DNA of 64,000 bases from Sva-07 sp963710625. GTDB lineage: Bacteria; Actinomycetota; Acidimicrobiia; Acidimicrobiales; Ilumatobacteraceae. Position 1 is the stretch's first letter, and every line of letters starts with the position of its first letter. The notes beneath the pieces were generated by a model that saw only the letters and a program-made list of their open reading frames with translations, ran no database searches and was not told where the DNA came from. Positions 29,783 through 38,534 of the stretch are shown in pieces. Location of the stretch: the NCBI GenBank assembly GCA_963710625.1, contig CAVQBG010000001.1:200977-264976 (forward strand), written 5' to 3'. Made by a program: the position numbers and the translations under genes.

Positions 29783-30694
29783 TCAGCCGAGCTGCGGGAC
29801 GATCTCGGACTGCAACGTCCGGTAGTTGGCGAAGCGTTCCTCGGCCGTGCCGCCGAGGGTGAAGTCGGGGACGATGAACTCGTCGAAGCCCAACTCGGCG
29901 TAGCGGCCGAGCTGGTCGACGAGCTCGTCGTTCGATCCGATGATCGAGCGGGCGCCCATGTCGCCGCTGCGGATGTTCTCGGCGAACTCCGCGTTGTCGG
30001 TCATGAACACCAGCGCCTGCGCCGACTTCCACATCGTGTCGGGGTCGCGGTCGACCTGTTCGCACGCTGTACGCAGCTTGTCGAGCCCGGCGCCTGCGAG
30101 TTCCGGTGCTCCCCAGGTGTTCCATTCGTCGGCGTGACGGGCGGTGATGCGCAACATGCGCGGGCTCGCGGTGCCCACGAGCAGCGGCAGCGGCGACTGC
30201 ACCGGCTTGGGATCGGACGGGGCATCGGTGATGTCGTAGTACTCGCCGTGGAAGTCGGTGCGGTCGTTGGTGAGCAGCGAGCGGACGATCTGGATCGCCT
30301 CGTCGAAGCGGGTGACCCGGGGGCCGGGCTCCTGCAACTCGATGCCGTAGGCGTGGTGCTCGTTGATCTGCCACCCGGCACCCAGTCCGAGCACCATGCG
30401 CCCGTTGGACAGGTGATCGATCGTGGCGGCGCGGTTGGCGAGCACGGCGGGGTGGTGCACCGACGTCGGTGACACGAGGGGACCGATCCGGATGTGTTCG
30501 GTGACCGCGGCGACCGCCGGCAGGATCGCCCAGCACTCGTGGACGTCGCCGGGTTGGATCGTCTCGCTGCCGGTGTTCGGCATGTAGTGATCGGCGAACC
30601 AGAATCCGTGCCAGCCCTCACTGTCGGCCATGCGGGCCAGGTCGAGCACCTCGGCGGTCGGACGTTCGGGATTGGGCCAGACGGAGAACTTCAT
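29783..30694 (-). CDS. LLM-class (F420-type) oxidoreductase
   Basis: 303 residues of the bacterial luciferase-like monooxygenase fold: N-terminal MKFSVWPNPERP, GFWFADHYMPN, LGLGAGWQINEHHAYG and RMLRITARHADEWNT are typical of actinobacterial F420-dependent family members. Likely uses reduced F420 or FMN; substrate unknown. It converges with uvrC (7-nt gap). Its promoter hexamer TACGGT (30701-30706) overlaps that of the divergent methyltransferase. Confidence 0.9.
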   Translation of the reverse strand: MKFSVWPNPERPTAEVLDLARMADSEGWHGFWFADHYMPNTGSETIQPGDVHECWAILPAVAAVTEHIRIGPLVSPTSVHHPAVLANRAATIDHLSNGRMVLGLGAGWQINEHHAYGIELQEPGPRVTRFDEAIQIVRSLLTNDRTDFHGEYYDITDAPSDPKPVQSPLPLLVGTASPRMLRITARHADEWNTWGAPELAGAGLDKLRTACEQVDRDPDTMWKSAQALVFMTDNAEFAENIRSGDMGARSIIGSNDELVDQLGRYAELGFDEFIVPDFTLGGTAEERFANYRTLQSEIVPQLG

Positions 30695-30700
30695 GCTCGG

Positions 30701-30710
30701 ACCGTAGCCT
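30701..30710. promoter_or_regulatory. Overlapping divergent -10 hexamers
   Basis: The minus strand reads TACGGT (30701-30706), 6 nt before the LLM gene ATG; the plus strand reads TAGCCT (30705-30710), 7 nt before the methyltransferase GTG. The two overlap by two bases in a 23-nt gap, so the promoters should be mutually exclusive and both transcripts leaderless. Confidence 0.55.
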
Positions 30711-30717
30711 CCGATCC

Positions 30718-31449
30718 GTGACCGACGACCTGTGGGAGGACCACGCCGACTGGTGGATCGACGGATTCACCGAGGGTGCCGACCCCGAGTACGTCGAGCA
30801 GATCCTGCCGATGGCACGAGAGGAACTCGCAGGGTTCGATCGCGTGCTCGACGTCGGGTGCGGTGACGGCCAGATCAGCCGGATCCTCGCTGCGGACGGC
30901 GCGTCGGTCGTCGGCGTCGACCCGACCTGGAACCAGATCCGCATCGCCAACGAGCGCGGCGGAGGAGCGGTGTTCGTCCGATCGGGTGCGGCGGAGCTGC
31001 CGTTCGCCGATGCGAGCTTCGATGCGGTCGTGGCGTGCCTGGTGTTCGAACACATCGACGACGTCGACCAGGCGATCGCCGAGGTCGCCCGCGTCGTGCG
31101 TCCGGGCGGACGCTTCTCGTTCTTCCTCAACCACCCGCTCATCCAGACACCGGGCAGCTACTGGATCGACGACCACACGGTGGAGCCGCCTGAGCAGTAC
31201 TGGCGAGTCGGGCCGTACCTGGCGGAGCAGTCCTTCGTCGAGCAGGTCGAGCAGGGCGTGTTCATCCGGTTCGTCCATCGACCCGTGTCGCGCTACCTGA
31301 ACGCGCTCGCCGACAGCGGTCTCGTGCTCGAGCGCATGATCGAGCCGTCGCCGCCCGCCGGCTTCCTCTCGCTCGCCGAGGAGTACGCCGCGGCGGCCGC
31401 GATCCCCCGGCTGCTGTACCTCCGCCTCCGGAGAACCGCCGATCAGTAG
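30718..31449 (+). CDS. Class I SAM-dependent methyltransferase
   Basis: 243 residues with the SAM-binding glycine motif VLDVGCGDGQISRIL, acidic motif II GVDPTW and a post-motif VACLVFEHIDDVDQ, typical of Methyltransferase_11/UbiE-like enzymes. The substrate cannot be inferred. The GTG start has TAGCCT 7 nt upstream. It ends 9 nt before rapZ, which carries its own TAGGGT hexamer, so the two are close but may be transcribed separately. Confidence 0.9.
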   Translation: MTDDLWEDHADWWIDGFTEGADPEYVEQILPMAREELAGFDRVLDVGCGDGQISRILAADGASVVGVDPTWNQIRIANERGGGAVFVRSGAAELPFADASFDAVVACLVFEHIDDVDQAIAEVARVVRPGGRFSFFLNHPLIQTPGSYWIDDHTVEPPEQYWRVGPYLAEQSFVEQVEQGVFIRFVHRPVSRYLNALADSGLVLERMIEPSPPAGFLSLAEEYAAAAAIPRLLYLRLRRTADQ

Positions 31450-31458
31450 GGTGGCGAC

Positions 31459-32304
31459 GTGGCCGATGTCGTGCTGATCACCGGGCTGTCCGGCGCCGGT
31501 CGCTCCGGCGTCGCCGACGTGCTCGAGGATCTCGGCTGGTTCGTCGTCGACAACCTGCCGACCGCCCTGATCGGCACGATCGTCGAACTGGCGGCCAAGC
31601 CGAACAGCGACATCGATCGGCTCGCGCTCGTCGCCGGCCGGCAGCACGCCGAGGTGCTCACCAAGGTCGGCGAGCTCCGCGCCGATGGTCACGACGTGCG
31701 GATGGTGTTCCTCGACGCGTCGACACCGGAACTCGTGCGTCGCTACGACGCCACCCGCCGCCGCCACCCGCTCGCGGATCACACCGACGGCCTCGTCGAG
31801 TCGATCGAGCTGGAGCGTTCGATGCTGGCGCCCGTGCGCGACGCCGCCGACCTCGTCATCGACACGAGCGACCTCAACGTCCACCAACTCAAGGAGCGCA
31901 TCGATCACGCCTTCGACACCGTGAAGGGGTCGCGGCTCCAGGTGGCGGTCGAGAGTTTCGGGTTCAAACACGGGTTGCCGCTCGACGCCGACATCGTGAT
32001 GGACCTGCGCTTCCTCCCGAATCCTCACTGGGAGGACGACCTGCGCCCGCTCACCGGACACGATCCGAAGGTGCGCGACTTCGTGTTGGAGACGGCGGTC
32101 GGATCGGCCTTCGTCGACCAGTTCGACGACCTCCTCGGCATGCTCGTGCCCTTGTACCAGGCCGAAGGACGCAGCTATCTCACGGTCGCCGTCGGGTGTA
32201 CCGGGGGCCGCCACCGATCGGTCGCCGTCGCCGAGGAGTTGGCGGCCCGCCTGCGGCAGCGCGGCGTTGCAGTCCGCGCCACCCATCGCGACGTCTCGCG
32301 CTGA
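31459..32304 (+). CDS. rapZ: RNase adapter / nucleotide-binding protein RapZ (YvcJ)
   Basis: 281 residues of the RapZ/YvcJ family. The P-loop is GLSGAGRS, with Arg in place of the usual Lys; DLGWFVVDNLP, the Walker B-like MVFLDAS, and the C-terminal TVAVGCTGGRHRSVAVAEEL are family hallmarks. In E. coli RapZ controls glmS through RNase E; in actinobacteria the role is less clear. Usually followed by yvcK and whiA, here directly by gap. TAGGGT (31447-31452) lies 6 nt before the GTG. Confidence 0.93.
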   Translation: MADVVLITGLSGAGRSGVADVLEDLGWFVVDNLPTALIGTIVELAAKPNSDIDRLALVAGRQHAEVLTKVGELRADGHDVRMVFLDASTPELVRRYDATRRRHPLADHTDGLVESIELERSMLAPVRDAADLVIDTSDLNVHQLKERIDHAFDTVKGSRLQVAVESFGFKHGLPLDADIVMDLRFLPNPHWEDDLRPLTGHDPKVRDFVLETAVGSAFVDQFDDLLGMLVPLYQAEGRSYLTVAVGCTGGRHRSVAVAEELAARLRQRGVAVRATHRDVSR

Positions 32305-32401
32305 GTCGCCTCGCGCAGGGTCGTTTCCGGACCTGAATCGGCGGGAACTACAGTCGGTGCCGGACAACGTTGTTCCCCCACACGCCAGGAGGCACCCAGT
32401 C

Positions 32402-33412
32402 ATGACCATTCGAGTCGGCATCAACGGTTTCGGCCGCATCGGACGCAACTTCTTCCGCGCCGCCAAGGCGAGCGGCGCTGAGTTCGACTTCGTGGCGGTG
32501 AACGACCTCGGGTCGATCGACACGATGGCGTACCTGCTCCAATACGACTCGGTGTTGGGGCGGTACCCGGACAAGGTGACGGCCACCAGGTCGAGCATCA
32601 AGGCCGGCGGCGACACGCTGCGCGTCCTCAGTGAACGCAACCCAGCGGACCTGCCGTGGGGCGACCTCGGTGTCGACGTCGTCATCGAGTCGACGGGCTT
32701 CTTCAACACACGTGATGCGGCCAGTGCCCACCTCGACGGCGGCGCACCGCTCGTGATCGTGTCGGCACCGTGCACCAACGCCGATGCCACGTTCGTCTAC
32801 GGCGTCAACCACAAGGACTTCCGGATCAGCAAGCACAAGGTGATCTCCAACGCCAGCTGCACCACGAACTGCTTCGTGCCGATGGTCAAGGTGCTCGACG
32901 ACGCCTTCGGGGTCGAGCAGGGCCTGATGACCACGATCCACTCCTACACCGGCGACCAGAACCTCGTCGACGGTCCGCACAAGGACTTGCGACGCGCTCG
33001 CGGTGCGGCAATCAACATCGTGCCGACGTCCACCGGTGCCGCCCGCGCGACGTCGCTCGTGATGGAGTCGATGAAGGGCAAGCTCGACGGCACCGCACTG
33101 CGCGTTCCGACCCCGACCGGCTCGCTCACCGACTTCACGGCCACGCTGAAGAAGGCGGCGACGGTCGAGGAGATCAATGCCGCGTTCGCCGCCGCCGCGA
33201 GCAAGGCGCTCAAGGGTGTGCTCAAGTACACCGAGGATCCGATCGTGTCGAGCGACATCGTCACCGATCCGCACTCGTGCGTGTTCGACGCCGGGCTCAC
33301 GATGAGCATGGGCAAGCTGGTGAAGATCAACGGTTGGTACGACAACGAGTGGGGCTACTCGAACCGTCTGGTCGACCTCACCGCGTTCACCGGCAGCAAG
33401 GTCAAGCGCTGA
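32402..33412 (+). CDS. gap: Glyceraldehyde-3-phosphate dehydrogenase
   Basis: Glycolytic NAD-dependent oxidation and phosphorylation of glyceraldehyde-3-phosphate. 336 residues with Rossmann NGFGRIGRNFFRA, active-site Cys in SNASCTTNCFVPM, catalytic His in HSYTGDQN, and the C-terminal NGWYDNEWGYSNR. A good AGGAGG site (32387-32392) lies 9 nt before ATG 32402, unlike most neighbours. First gene of gap-pgk-tpiA; the pgk ATG follows its stop by 5 nt. Confidence 0.97.
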   Translation: MTIRVGINGFGRIGRNFFRAAKASGAEFDFVAVNDLGSIDTMAYLLQYDSVLGRYPDKVTATRSSIKAGGDTLRVLSERNPADLPWGDLGVDVVIESTGFFNTRDAASAHLDGGAPLVIVSAPCTNADATFVYGVNHKDFRISKHKVISNASCTTNCFVPMVKVLDDAFGVEQGLMTTIHSYTGDQNLVDGPHKDLRRARGAAINIVPTSTGAARATSLVMESMKGKLDGTALRVPTPTGSLTDFTATLKKAATVEEINAAFAAAASKALKGVLKYTEDPIVSSDIVTDPHSCVFDAGLTMSMGKLVKINGWYDNEWGYSNRLVDLTAFTGSKVKR

Positions 33413-33417
33413 CCGTC

Positions 33418-34554
33418 ATGGGCGACACCTCCTCGGCCATCCCGACGTTGGAGGATCTGGAAACGGCACTCGGCGACCTCGCCGGGAAGCGGATTCTCGT
33501 CCGCACCGATTTCAACGTCCCGCTCGACGACGACGGCCGGATCACCGACGACTTCCGCATCCGCGCTGCGCTCCCGACGATCCAGTGGCTGACCGAACGC
33601 GAGGCGACGGTCGTCACCGCCAGTCACCTCGGTCGGCCGAAGGGAGCGCCGGATCCGAAGTACTCGATGGAGCCGGTCCGTGAGCGTCTCGCCGAGCTGG
33701 CGCCCGGGGTGGAACTCCTCGAGAACCTGCGGTTCGATCCGGGCGAGACCGCCAACGATCCGGCGTTCGTCGCCACGCTCGTCGACGGCATCGACGGCTA
33801 TGTCAACGATGCCTTCGGCGCCTCGCACCGGGCGCATGCGTCGATCGTCGGCCCGCCGCAGTTCGTGCCGTCGGCGATGGGGCGACTCCTCCAGAAGGAG
33901 GTCGAGGTGCTCCTCGGCCTGCGCAACAAGCCCAAGCACCCGTTCGTCGCCGTCCTCGGCGGAGCGAAGATCTCCGACAAGCTCGGCGTGGTCGAGGCGC
34001 TCCTCGAAGTCGTCGACTCGCTCGTGATCGGCGGAGCGATGTGCTTCACGTTCTTTGCCGCGCAGGGGAAACCGATCGGGGACTCCCTGTTCGAACCCGA
34101 CCAGGTCGACACCTGCAGGCGTCTCCTCGCAGACGCCGGAGCGAAGGGCAAGACGATCCACTTGCCCGAGGACATCACCGGCACGACCGCCGACGGCGAG
34201 TACGCCACGTTCGGCACGAATCTGCCCGAGGGCGCCAAGGGGTTCGACATCGGGCCCGGGTCCGCGGCGGCCTTCACCGACGTGATCATGGACGCGCGCA
34301 TGGTGTTCTGGAACGGCCCGATGGGAATGTTCGAAGACGAGCGGTTCGCGTCGGGCACCCGGACCGTCGCCCAAGCGATGGCCGACACCAAGGCGTTCAC
34401 CGTCGTCGGCGGCGGCGACTCCGCTGCCGCTCTCGCACAGTTCAAGCTCGACGACGAGGTCGACCACGTCTCCACCGGCGGCGGCGCCAGCCTCGAACTC
34501 CTCGAGAACGGTGACCTACCAGGCCTCGTTGCCCTACGACAAGGAATCTCATGA
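33418..34554 (+). CDS. pgk: Phosphoglycerate kinase
   Basis: Transfers phosphate from 1,3-bisphosphoglycerate to ADP. 378 residues with RILVRTDFNVPLDD, TASHLGRPKG, ELLENLRFDPGE, the nucleotide-side AVLGGAKISDKLGV, and C-terminal FTVVGGGDSAAAL followed by STGGGASLELLENG. Slightly shorter than the usual ~390-400 residues, though all core motifs are present. Starts 5 nt after gap and its TGA overlaps the tpiA ATG (ATGA at 34551-34554). Confidence 0.97.
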   Translation: MGDTSSAIPTLEDLETALGDLAGKRILVRTDFNVPLDDDGRITDDFRIRAALPTIQWLTEREATVVTASHLGRPKGAPDPKYSMEPVRERLAELAPGVELLENLRFDPGETANDPAFVATLVDGIDGYVNDAFGASHRAHASIVGPPQFVPSAMGRLLQKEVEVLLGLRNKPKHPFVAVLGGAKISDKLGVVEALLEVVDSLVIGGAMCFTFFAAQGKPIGDSLFEPDQVDTCRRLLADAGAKGKTIHLPEDITGTTADGEYATFGTNLPEGAKGFDIGPGSAAAFTDVIMDARMVFWNGPMGMFEDERFASGTRTVAQAMADTKAFTVVGGGDSAAALAQFKLDDEVDHVSTGGGASLELLENGDLPGLVALRQGIS

Positions 34555-35321
34555 CCCGTCGACCACTCATCAGCGGCAACTGGAAGATGAACCTCAATCA
34601 CTTCGAGGCGATCCAGACCGTCCAGAAGCTGCACTACCTCGTGCCGAAGGAGACCCTGGAGGACGTCGACGTCAGCATCCACCCGCCGTTCACCGACATC
34701 CGCAGCATCCAGACCGTGATCGAGACCGAGGACTTCGAGTTCCACCTCGGCGCCCAGCACTGTCACTGGGAGGACAGCGGGGCGTTCACCGGCGAGATCT
34801 CGCCGACGTTCCTCGCGAAGTTGAACGTGGTGTACGTGATCGCCGGACACTCCGAACGGCGCGAACTTTTCGGCGAGACCGACGAGATGGTGAACGCGAA
34901 GGTTGCCGCGATCCAGGCGCTCGGCATGACGCCGATCATGTGCGTGGGCGAGACGCTCGACGAGCGTGAGGCCGGCCAGACCGAGTCGAAGGTGCTCGGG
35001 CAGATCGAAGCCGGCCTCGCCGGCCGGTCGAACGAGCAGATCGCCTCGCTCGTGATCGCGTACGAGCCGATCTGGGCGATCGGGACGGGCAGGACGGCGA
35101 CATCGGACGATGCGCAGGCGGTGTGCGCCGCGATCCGAGCGAAGGTCGGCGAGATCGCCGATGCCGCCACTGCCGATGCCGTTCGCATCCAGTACGGCGG
35201 CTCGGTCAAGGCGGCCAACGCCACCGAGCTGATGGCCCAGCCCGACATCGACGGGGCGCTGGTGGGCGGCGCCAGCCTCGACCCCGAAGAGTTCGCGAAG
35301 ATCGTCCAGTTCGGGGCCTGA
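34551..35321 (+). CDS. tpiA: Triosephosphate isomerase
   Basis: Interconverts dihydroxyacetone phosphate and glyceraldehyde-3-phosphate. 256 residues with ISGNWKMN (catalytic Lys), VIAGHSERR (catalytic His), YEPIWAIGTGR (catalytic Glu and loop 6) and IQYGGSVKAANA/LVGGASLD for phosphate binding. Translationally coupled to pgk by the ATGA overlap. Last gene of the glycolytic operon; the next genes form a peptide transporter rather than secG. Confidence 0.97.
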   Translation: MTRRPLISGNWKMNLNHFEAIQTVQKLHYLVPKETLEDVDVSIHPPFTDIRSIQTVIETEDFEFHLGAQHCHWEDSGAFTGEISPTFLAKLNVVYVIAGHSERRELFGETDEMVNAKVAAIQALGMTPIMCVGETLDEREAGQTESKVLGQIEAGLAGRSNEQIASLVIAYEPIWAIGTGRTATSDDAQAVCAAIRAKVGEIADAATADAVRIQYGGSVKAANATELMAQPDIDGALVGGASLDPEEFAKIVQFGA

Positions 35322-35414
35322 GTCGCCCGGTTGCGACACACTGTCCGTCCCGTGCGCACTTGATTTTTCACACACAGGAAACAGCGCCTGCTACCGCTGG
35401 GTAACACACGCTGA

Positions 35415-35455
35415 TATGGTCGCGTGTCTTCGAACCACCGGGGAGGGGGTTCGAA
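35415..35455 (+). promoter_or_regulatory. Possible promoter -10 and 5'-UTR hairpin of the peptide ABC operon
   Basis: TATGGT at 35415-35420 is a candidate -10. Just downstream, TTCGAACC (35429-35436) and GGTTCGAA (35448-35455) form a perfect 8-bp hairpin near the expected 5' end of the transcript, about 95 nt before the GTG start. It could protect the mRNA or bind a regulator. Confidence 0.4.
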
Positions 35456-35549
35456 GGTGTTCAGCCGTGGTCGAACGCCGGTTCTGCCGGGCGGTTCCTG
35501 CGGCACACGACTTCCCTGTTCCATATCCATCTTCCAGGAGGACACATAC

Positions 35550-37454
35550 GTGAACACGACACGACGGAGCGCCAAGCTCCTCGCCGTTGCGGCCGCGTCG
35601 GCGTTGATCTTCGCAGCCTGTGGCAGCGACGACGACACCAGCGCACCCGACGGTACCGATGCCGCCGAAACCGGCGACACCACCGCAACCGACACCACCG
35701 CAACCGACACCACCGATGGTGGCGAGACCGAGACCACCGATGCGATGGTCGAGGGCGCCGATGGCGGCACCCTGATCTGGGCACACGAGCAGGAGCCGCC
35801 CGACCTGCACCTCGACGATCCCGAGAACAACCTCTCGATCACGTCGTGGATCCGTTCCGCACTGATCGAAGGCCTCCACGGCATCTCCGGCGCGACCGAG
35901 TACTACCCCGAGCTGCTCGACGGCGAGGCCACCATCACCGAGAACGAGGACGGCACGGTCACCGCCGACTTCACGCTCCGCGACGGTCTCGTGTGGAGTG
36001 ACGGCGACGACCTGACCGCTGACGACGTCAAGTGGACCTACGACGCGATCATGGCGTCCGACGGCACCGACGAAGAGGGCGATCCGAACTACATCTACCT
36101 CTTCGGTGACCGCACCGGATGGGACACCGTCACCGACTTCACGGTGACCAGCCCGACCGAGTTCAGCATCACCTGGGAGACGTTCTACGCCGGTTGGCAG
36201 GGCGTCCTCAACGAGGTGTACCCGATGCACCAGTTCTCCGAGGATCCCGCCACCGCTGCGGCCGAGCTCAACGACGCACTCCGCGAGTGGAACGTCAACG
36301 GCGAGGTCATCGCATCGTCCGGCCCCATGGTCTTCGATTCGTGGGAGAAGGGCGTCCAGATGAACCTGGTGCGCAACGACAACTACAACGGCTCGAACAG
36401 CCCGGACGCCAAGAACGACGGCGTGGCCTTCGTCGACGGCGTGCAGATCAACTTCGTGACCGACACCGACGCGCAGATCAACGCGCTGAAGGCCGGCGAA
36501 GCGCAGATCGTCATGACGCAGCCGCAGCTCGCGTTCGAGGAACTCGCCAGCGACTCCAGCTTCACGGTGGCAACCTCTCCCGGTCCGGTTTTCGAGCACT
36601 GGGGCCTGAACCTCAACAACGTGCACCTCGCAAAGCCCGAGGTGCGTGAGGCGATCGCCTATGCGATGGACAAGTCGGAAGTCATGGCCGGCCTCTACAC
36701 CCCGCTGTTCGGCGACACGTTGCCGGCTGAGGGTCTGGGCAACACCTACTGGCTGTCCAACCAGTCGACCTACGAGGACCACGCCGGCGCAGCCGGTTAC
36801 GGCGCGGGCGACATCGAGTCGGCGCAGGCCGCGCTCGAGTCGGCCGGTTACACCCTCAACGGCGATGGCATCTACGAGCACCCGGAAGACGGCGTGCTCA
36901 GCCTTCGGGTCGGCACGACCGGTGGCAACCGTCTGCGTGAGATCCAAGAGGAGCTCATCCAGGCCCAGTTGAAGGACGCCGGCATCGACATCGTCATCGA
37001 CAACGTCGAAGGTGGCGCCTACTTCAGCGAAGTGCCGTTCTCCGAGGGCTCGATCGAGTGCTCGACGAGCGGCGGCACCTCCGGCAACTGCGACATCTGG
37101 GACATCACCCAGTTCGCATGGGTCGGTGGCCCGTGGCCCGGTGGCCAGACCGCTTCGTACCGCGCCGGTGGCGAGAACAACCCGTACGGGTTCGCCAACG
37201 ACGAGTTCGAAGCTCTCGCCGACGAGTGTGACGCGACCGTCGACGCCGACGAGCGTGCAGCGTGCTACAACGAGCTGGACAAGTTCGTGACCACGCTGGA
37301 GAAGGACCCGGTGCAGGGTCTGTTCATGCTCCCGCTCACCCAGAAGCCGTCGTTCTACGGCTACACGCAGGCGCTCGCGCAGGCCGGTGTCGCTCCCGAC
37401 GCCCAGGGTGCGGGCCCGTTGACCAACGTTGCGGACTTCCAGTTCGCGAACTGA
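35550..37454 (+). CDS. Peptide ABC transporter substrate-binding lipoprotein (SBP family 5)
   Basis: 634 residues. A basic n-region, hydrophobic core and lipobox ending LIFAAC give lipid anchoring at Cys, followed by an Asp/Thr/Glu-rich linker. The body is the DppA/OppA fold: FTLRDGLVWSDGDDLTADDV is the family signature, and AIAYAMDKSEVM and the C-terminal portions fit oligopeptide binders. GTG start 8 nt after AGGAGG (35536-35541). First gene of a five-gene importer; a strong hairpin follows it, probably setting a higher SBP mRNA level than the permeases. Confidence 0.93.
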   Translation: MNTTRRSAKLLAVAAASALIFAACGSDDDTSAPDGTDAAETGDTTATDTTATDTTDGGETETTDAMVEGADGGTLIWAHEQEPPDLHLDDPENNLSITSWIRSALIEGLHGISGATEYYPELLDGEATITENEDGTVTADFTLRDGLVWSDGDDLTADDVKWTYDAIMASDGTDEEGDPNYIYLFGDRTGWDTVTDFTVTSPTEFSITWETFYAGWQGVLNEVYPMHQFSEDPATAAAELNDALREWNVNGEVIASSGPMVFDSWEKGVQMNLVRNDNYNGSNSPDAKNDGVAFVDGVQINFVTDTDAQINALKAGEAQIVMTQPQLAFEELASDSSFTVATSPGPVFEHWGLNLNNVHLAKPEVREAIAYAMDKSEVMAGLYTPLFGDTLPAEGLGNTYWLSNQSTYEDHAGAAGYGAGDIESAQAALESAGYTLNGDGIYEHPEDGVLSLRVGTTGGNRLREIQEELIQAQLKDAGIDIVIDNVEGGAYFSEVPFSEGSIECSTSGGTSGNCDIWDITQFAWVGGPWPGGQTASYRAGGENNPYGFANDEFEALADECDATVDADERAACYNELDKFVTTLEKDPVQGLFMLPLTQKPSFYGYTQALAQAGVAPDAQGAGPLTNVADFQFAN

Positions 37455-37490
37455 TCGACCGAACATCCTGTAACACCATGTGAGATGTAG

Positions 37491-37517
37491 AACGGGGCCC
37501 CTTCACGGGGCCCCGTT
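37491..37517 (+). terminator. Strong hairpin after the substrate-binding protein gene
   Basis: AACGGGGCCCC (37491-37501) and GGGGCCCCGTT (37507-37517) pair perfectly over 11 bp with a 5-nt loop. No T-tract follows, so it may be a partial terminator or 3'-end protector giving differential expression of SBP versus permeases. Confidence 0.75.
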
Positions 37518-37568
37518 CAACATCTGGTCACCTGTCGTCTACTGTCTCCGTCCGAGGTCTCTCGCACT

Positions 37569-38525
37569 GTGTTCGCCTACATCACCAGACGTCTCCTGGC
37601 AACGATCCCGCTGCTGATCATCGCGCTGTACCTGGTTCACGTCGGGATCTCGCTCACCACCGACCCGCGCTCGGCGTTCTACCTGTGTCTGCCGCGATGT
37701 CAGGACGGATTCGACCAGATCACCGAGGTGTACAACCTCGACGTCAACGTCTGGCTCAGGCCCTTCATCTGGTTCCGCGACGTACTGAGCGGCGACCTCG
37801 GCACCTCGAGCAGCATCGGCGACCCGGTCAGCGAAATCATCGTCGACCGTGGGTGGAACACCGCTCTCATCGCGGTGCCCGCATTCATCATCAGCGCGGT
37901 GGTCGCGCTCCTGCTCTCCGTCTACTCCGCCCGGCACCAGTACTCGAAGGGCGACTACCTGCTCACCGGCCTCGCCTTCTTCGGCCTCGCCTTTCCCTCG
38001 TTCGTGCTCGCGCTGCTCATCCAGAACATCTTCGGCGTGCAGCTCGAGAACTGGTTCGGCGTCAAGCCCTTCAACACCGGTCGCAAGACCAACGAGAACT
38101 TCATCGAACTCCTACGCGACATCGCGCTGCCGGTGATGTCGCTGTCGATCCTGTTCATCTCCGCCGACAGCCGCTTCGGGCGTGCATCGATGCTGGAGAC
38201 GCTCAACCAGGACTACATCCGTACCGCCCGAGCGAAGGGCCTTCCCGAGAAACGGGTGGTCTGGAAGCATGCGCTGCGCAACGCACTGATCCCGCTCGTC
38301 ACGCTGTGGGCCCTCAACTTCTCCGCCCTGCTCGGTGGGTCGATCGTCACCGAGAGCATCTTCTCGTGGCCCGGACTCGGACCGGCGTTCGTTCGTGGCC
38401 TCAACGACGCCGACATCTACCTGATCCTCGGCATCGTGCTGTTCACCGGGTTGATCACCGTCTTCTTCAACCTCGTCGCCGACATCATGTACGGCGTGCT
38501 CGACCCGCGAATTCGACTGGACTGA
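37569..38525 (+). CDS. Peptide ABC transporter permease (DppB type)
   Basis: 318 residues with six membrane helices. The cytoplasmic EAA loop is visible near DYIRTARAKGLPEKRVVWKH, which contacts the ATPases. The N-terminus MFAYITRRLLATIPLLIIAL is typical of DppB/OppB. GTG start; no obvious Shine-Dalgarno. The gene is 115 nt downstream of the SBP gene, past the hairpin, and 9 nt before the second permease gene. Confidence 0.93.
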   Translation: MFAYITRRLLATIPLLIIALYLVHVGISLTTDPRSAFYLCLPRCQDGFDQITEVYNLDVNVWLRPFIWFRDVLSGDLGTSSSIGDPVSEIIVDRGWNTALIAVPAFIISAVVALLLSVYSARHQYSKGDYLLTGLAFFGLAFPSFVLALLIQNIFGVQLENWFGVKPFNTGRKTNENFIELLRDIALPVMSLSILFISADSRFGRASMLETLNQDYIRTARAKGLPEKRVVWKHALRNALIPLVTLWALNFSALLGGSIVTESIFSWPGLGPAFVRGLNDADIYLILGIVLFTGLITVFFNLVADIMYGVLDPRIRLD

Positions 38526-38534
38526 GGAGCGTCA

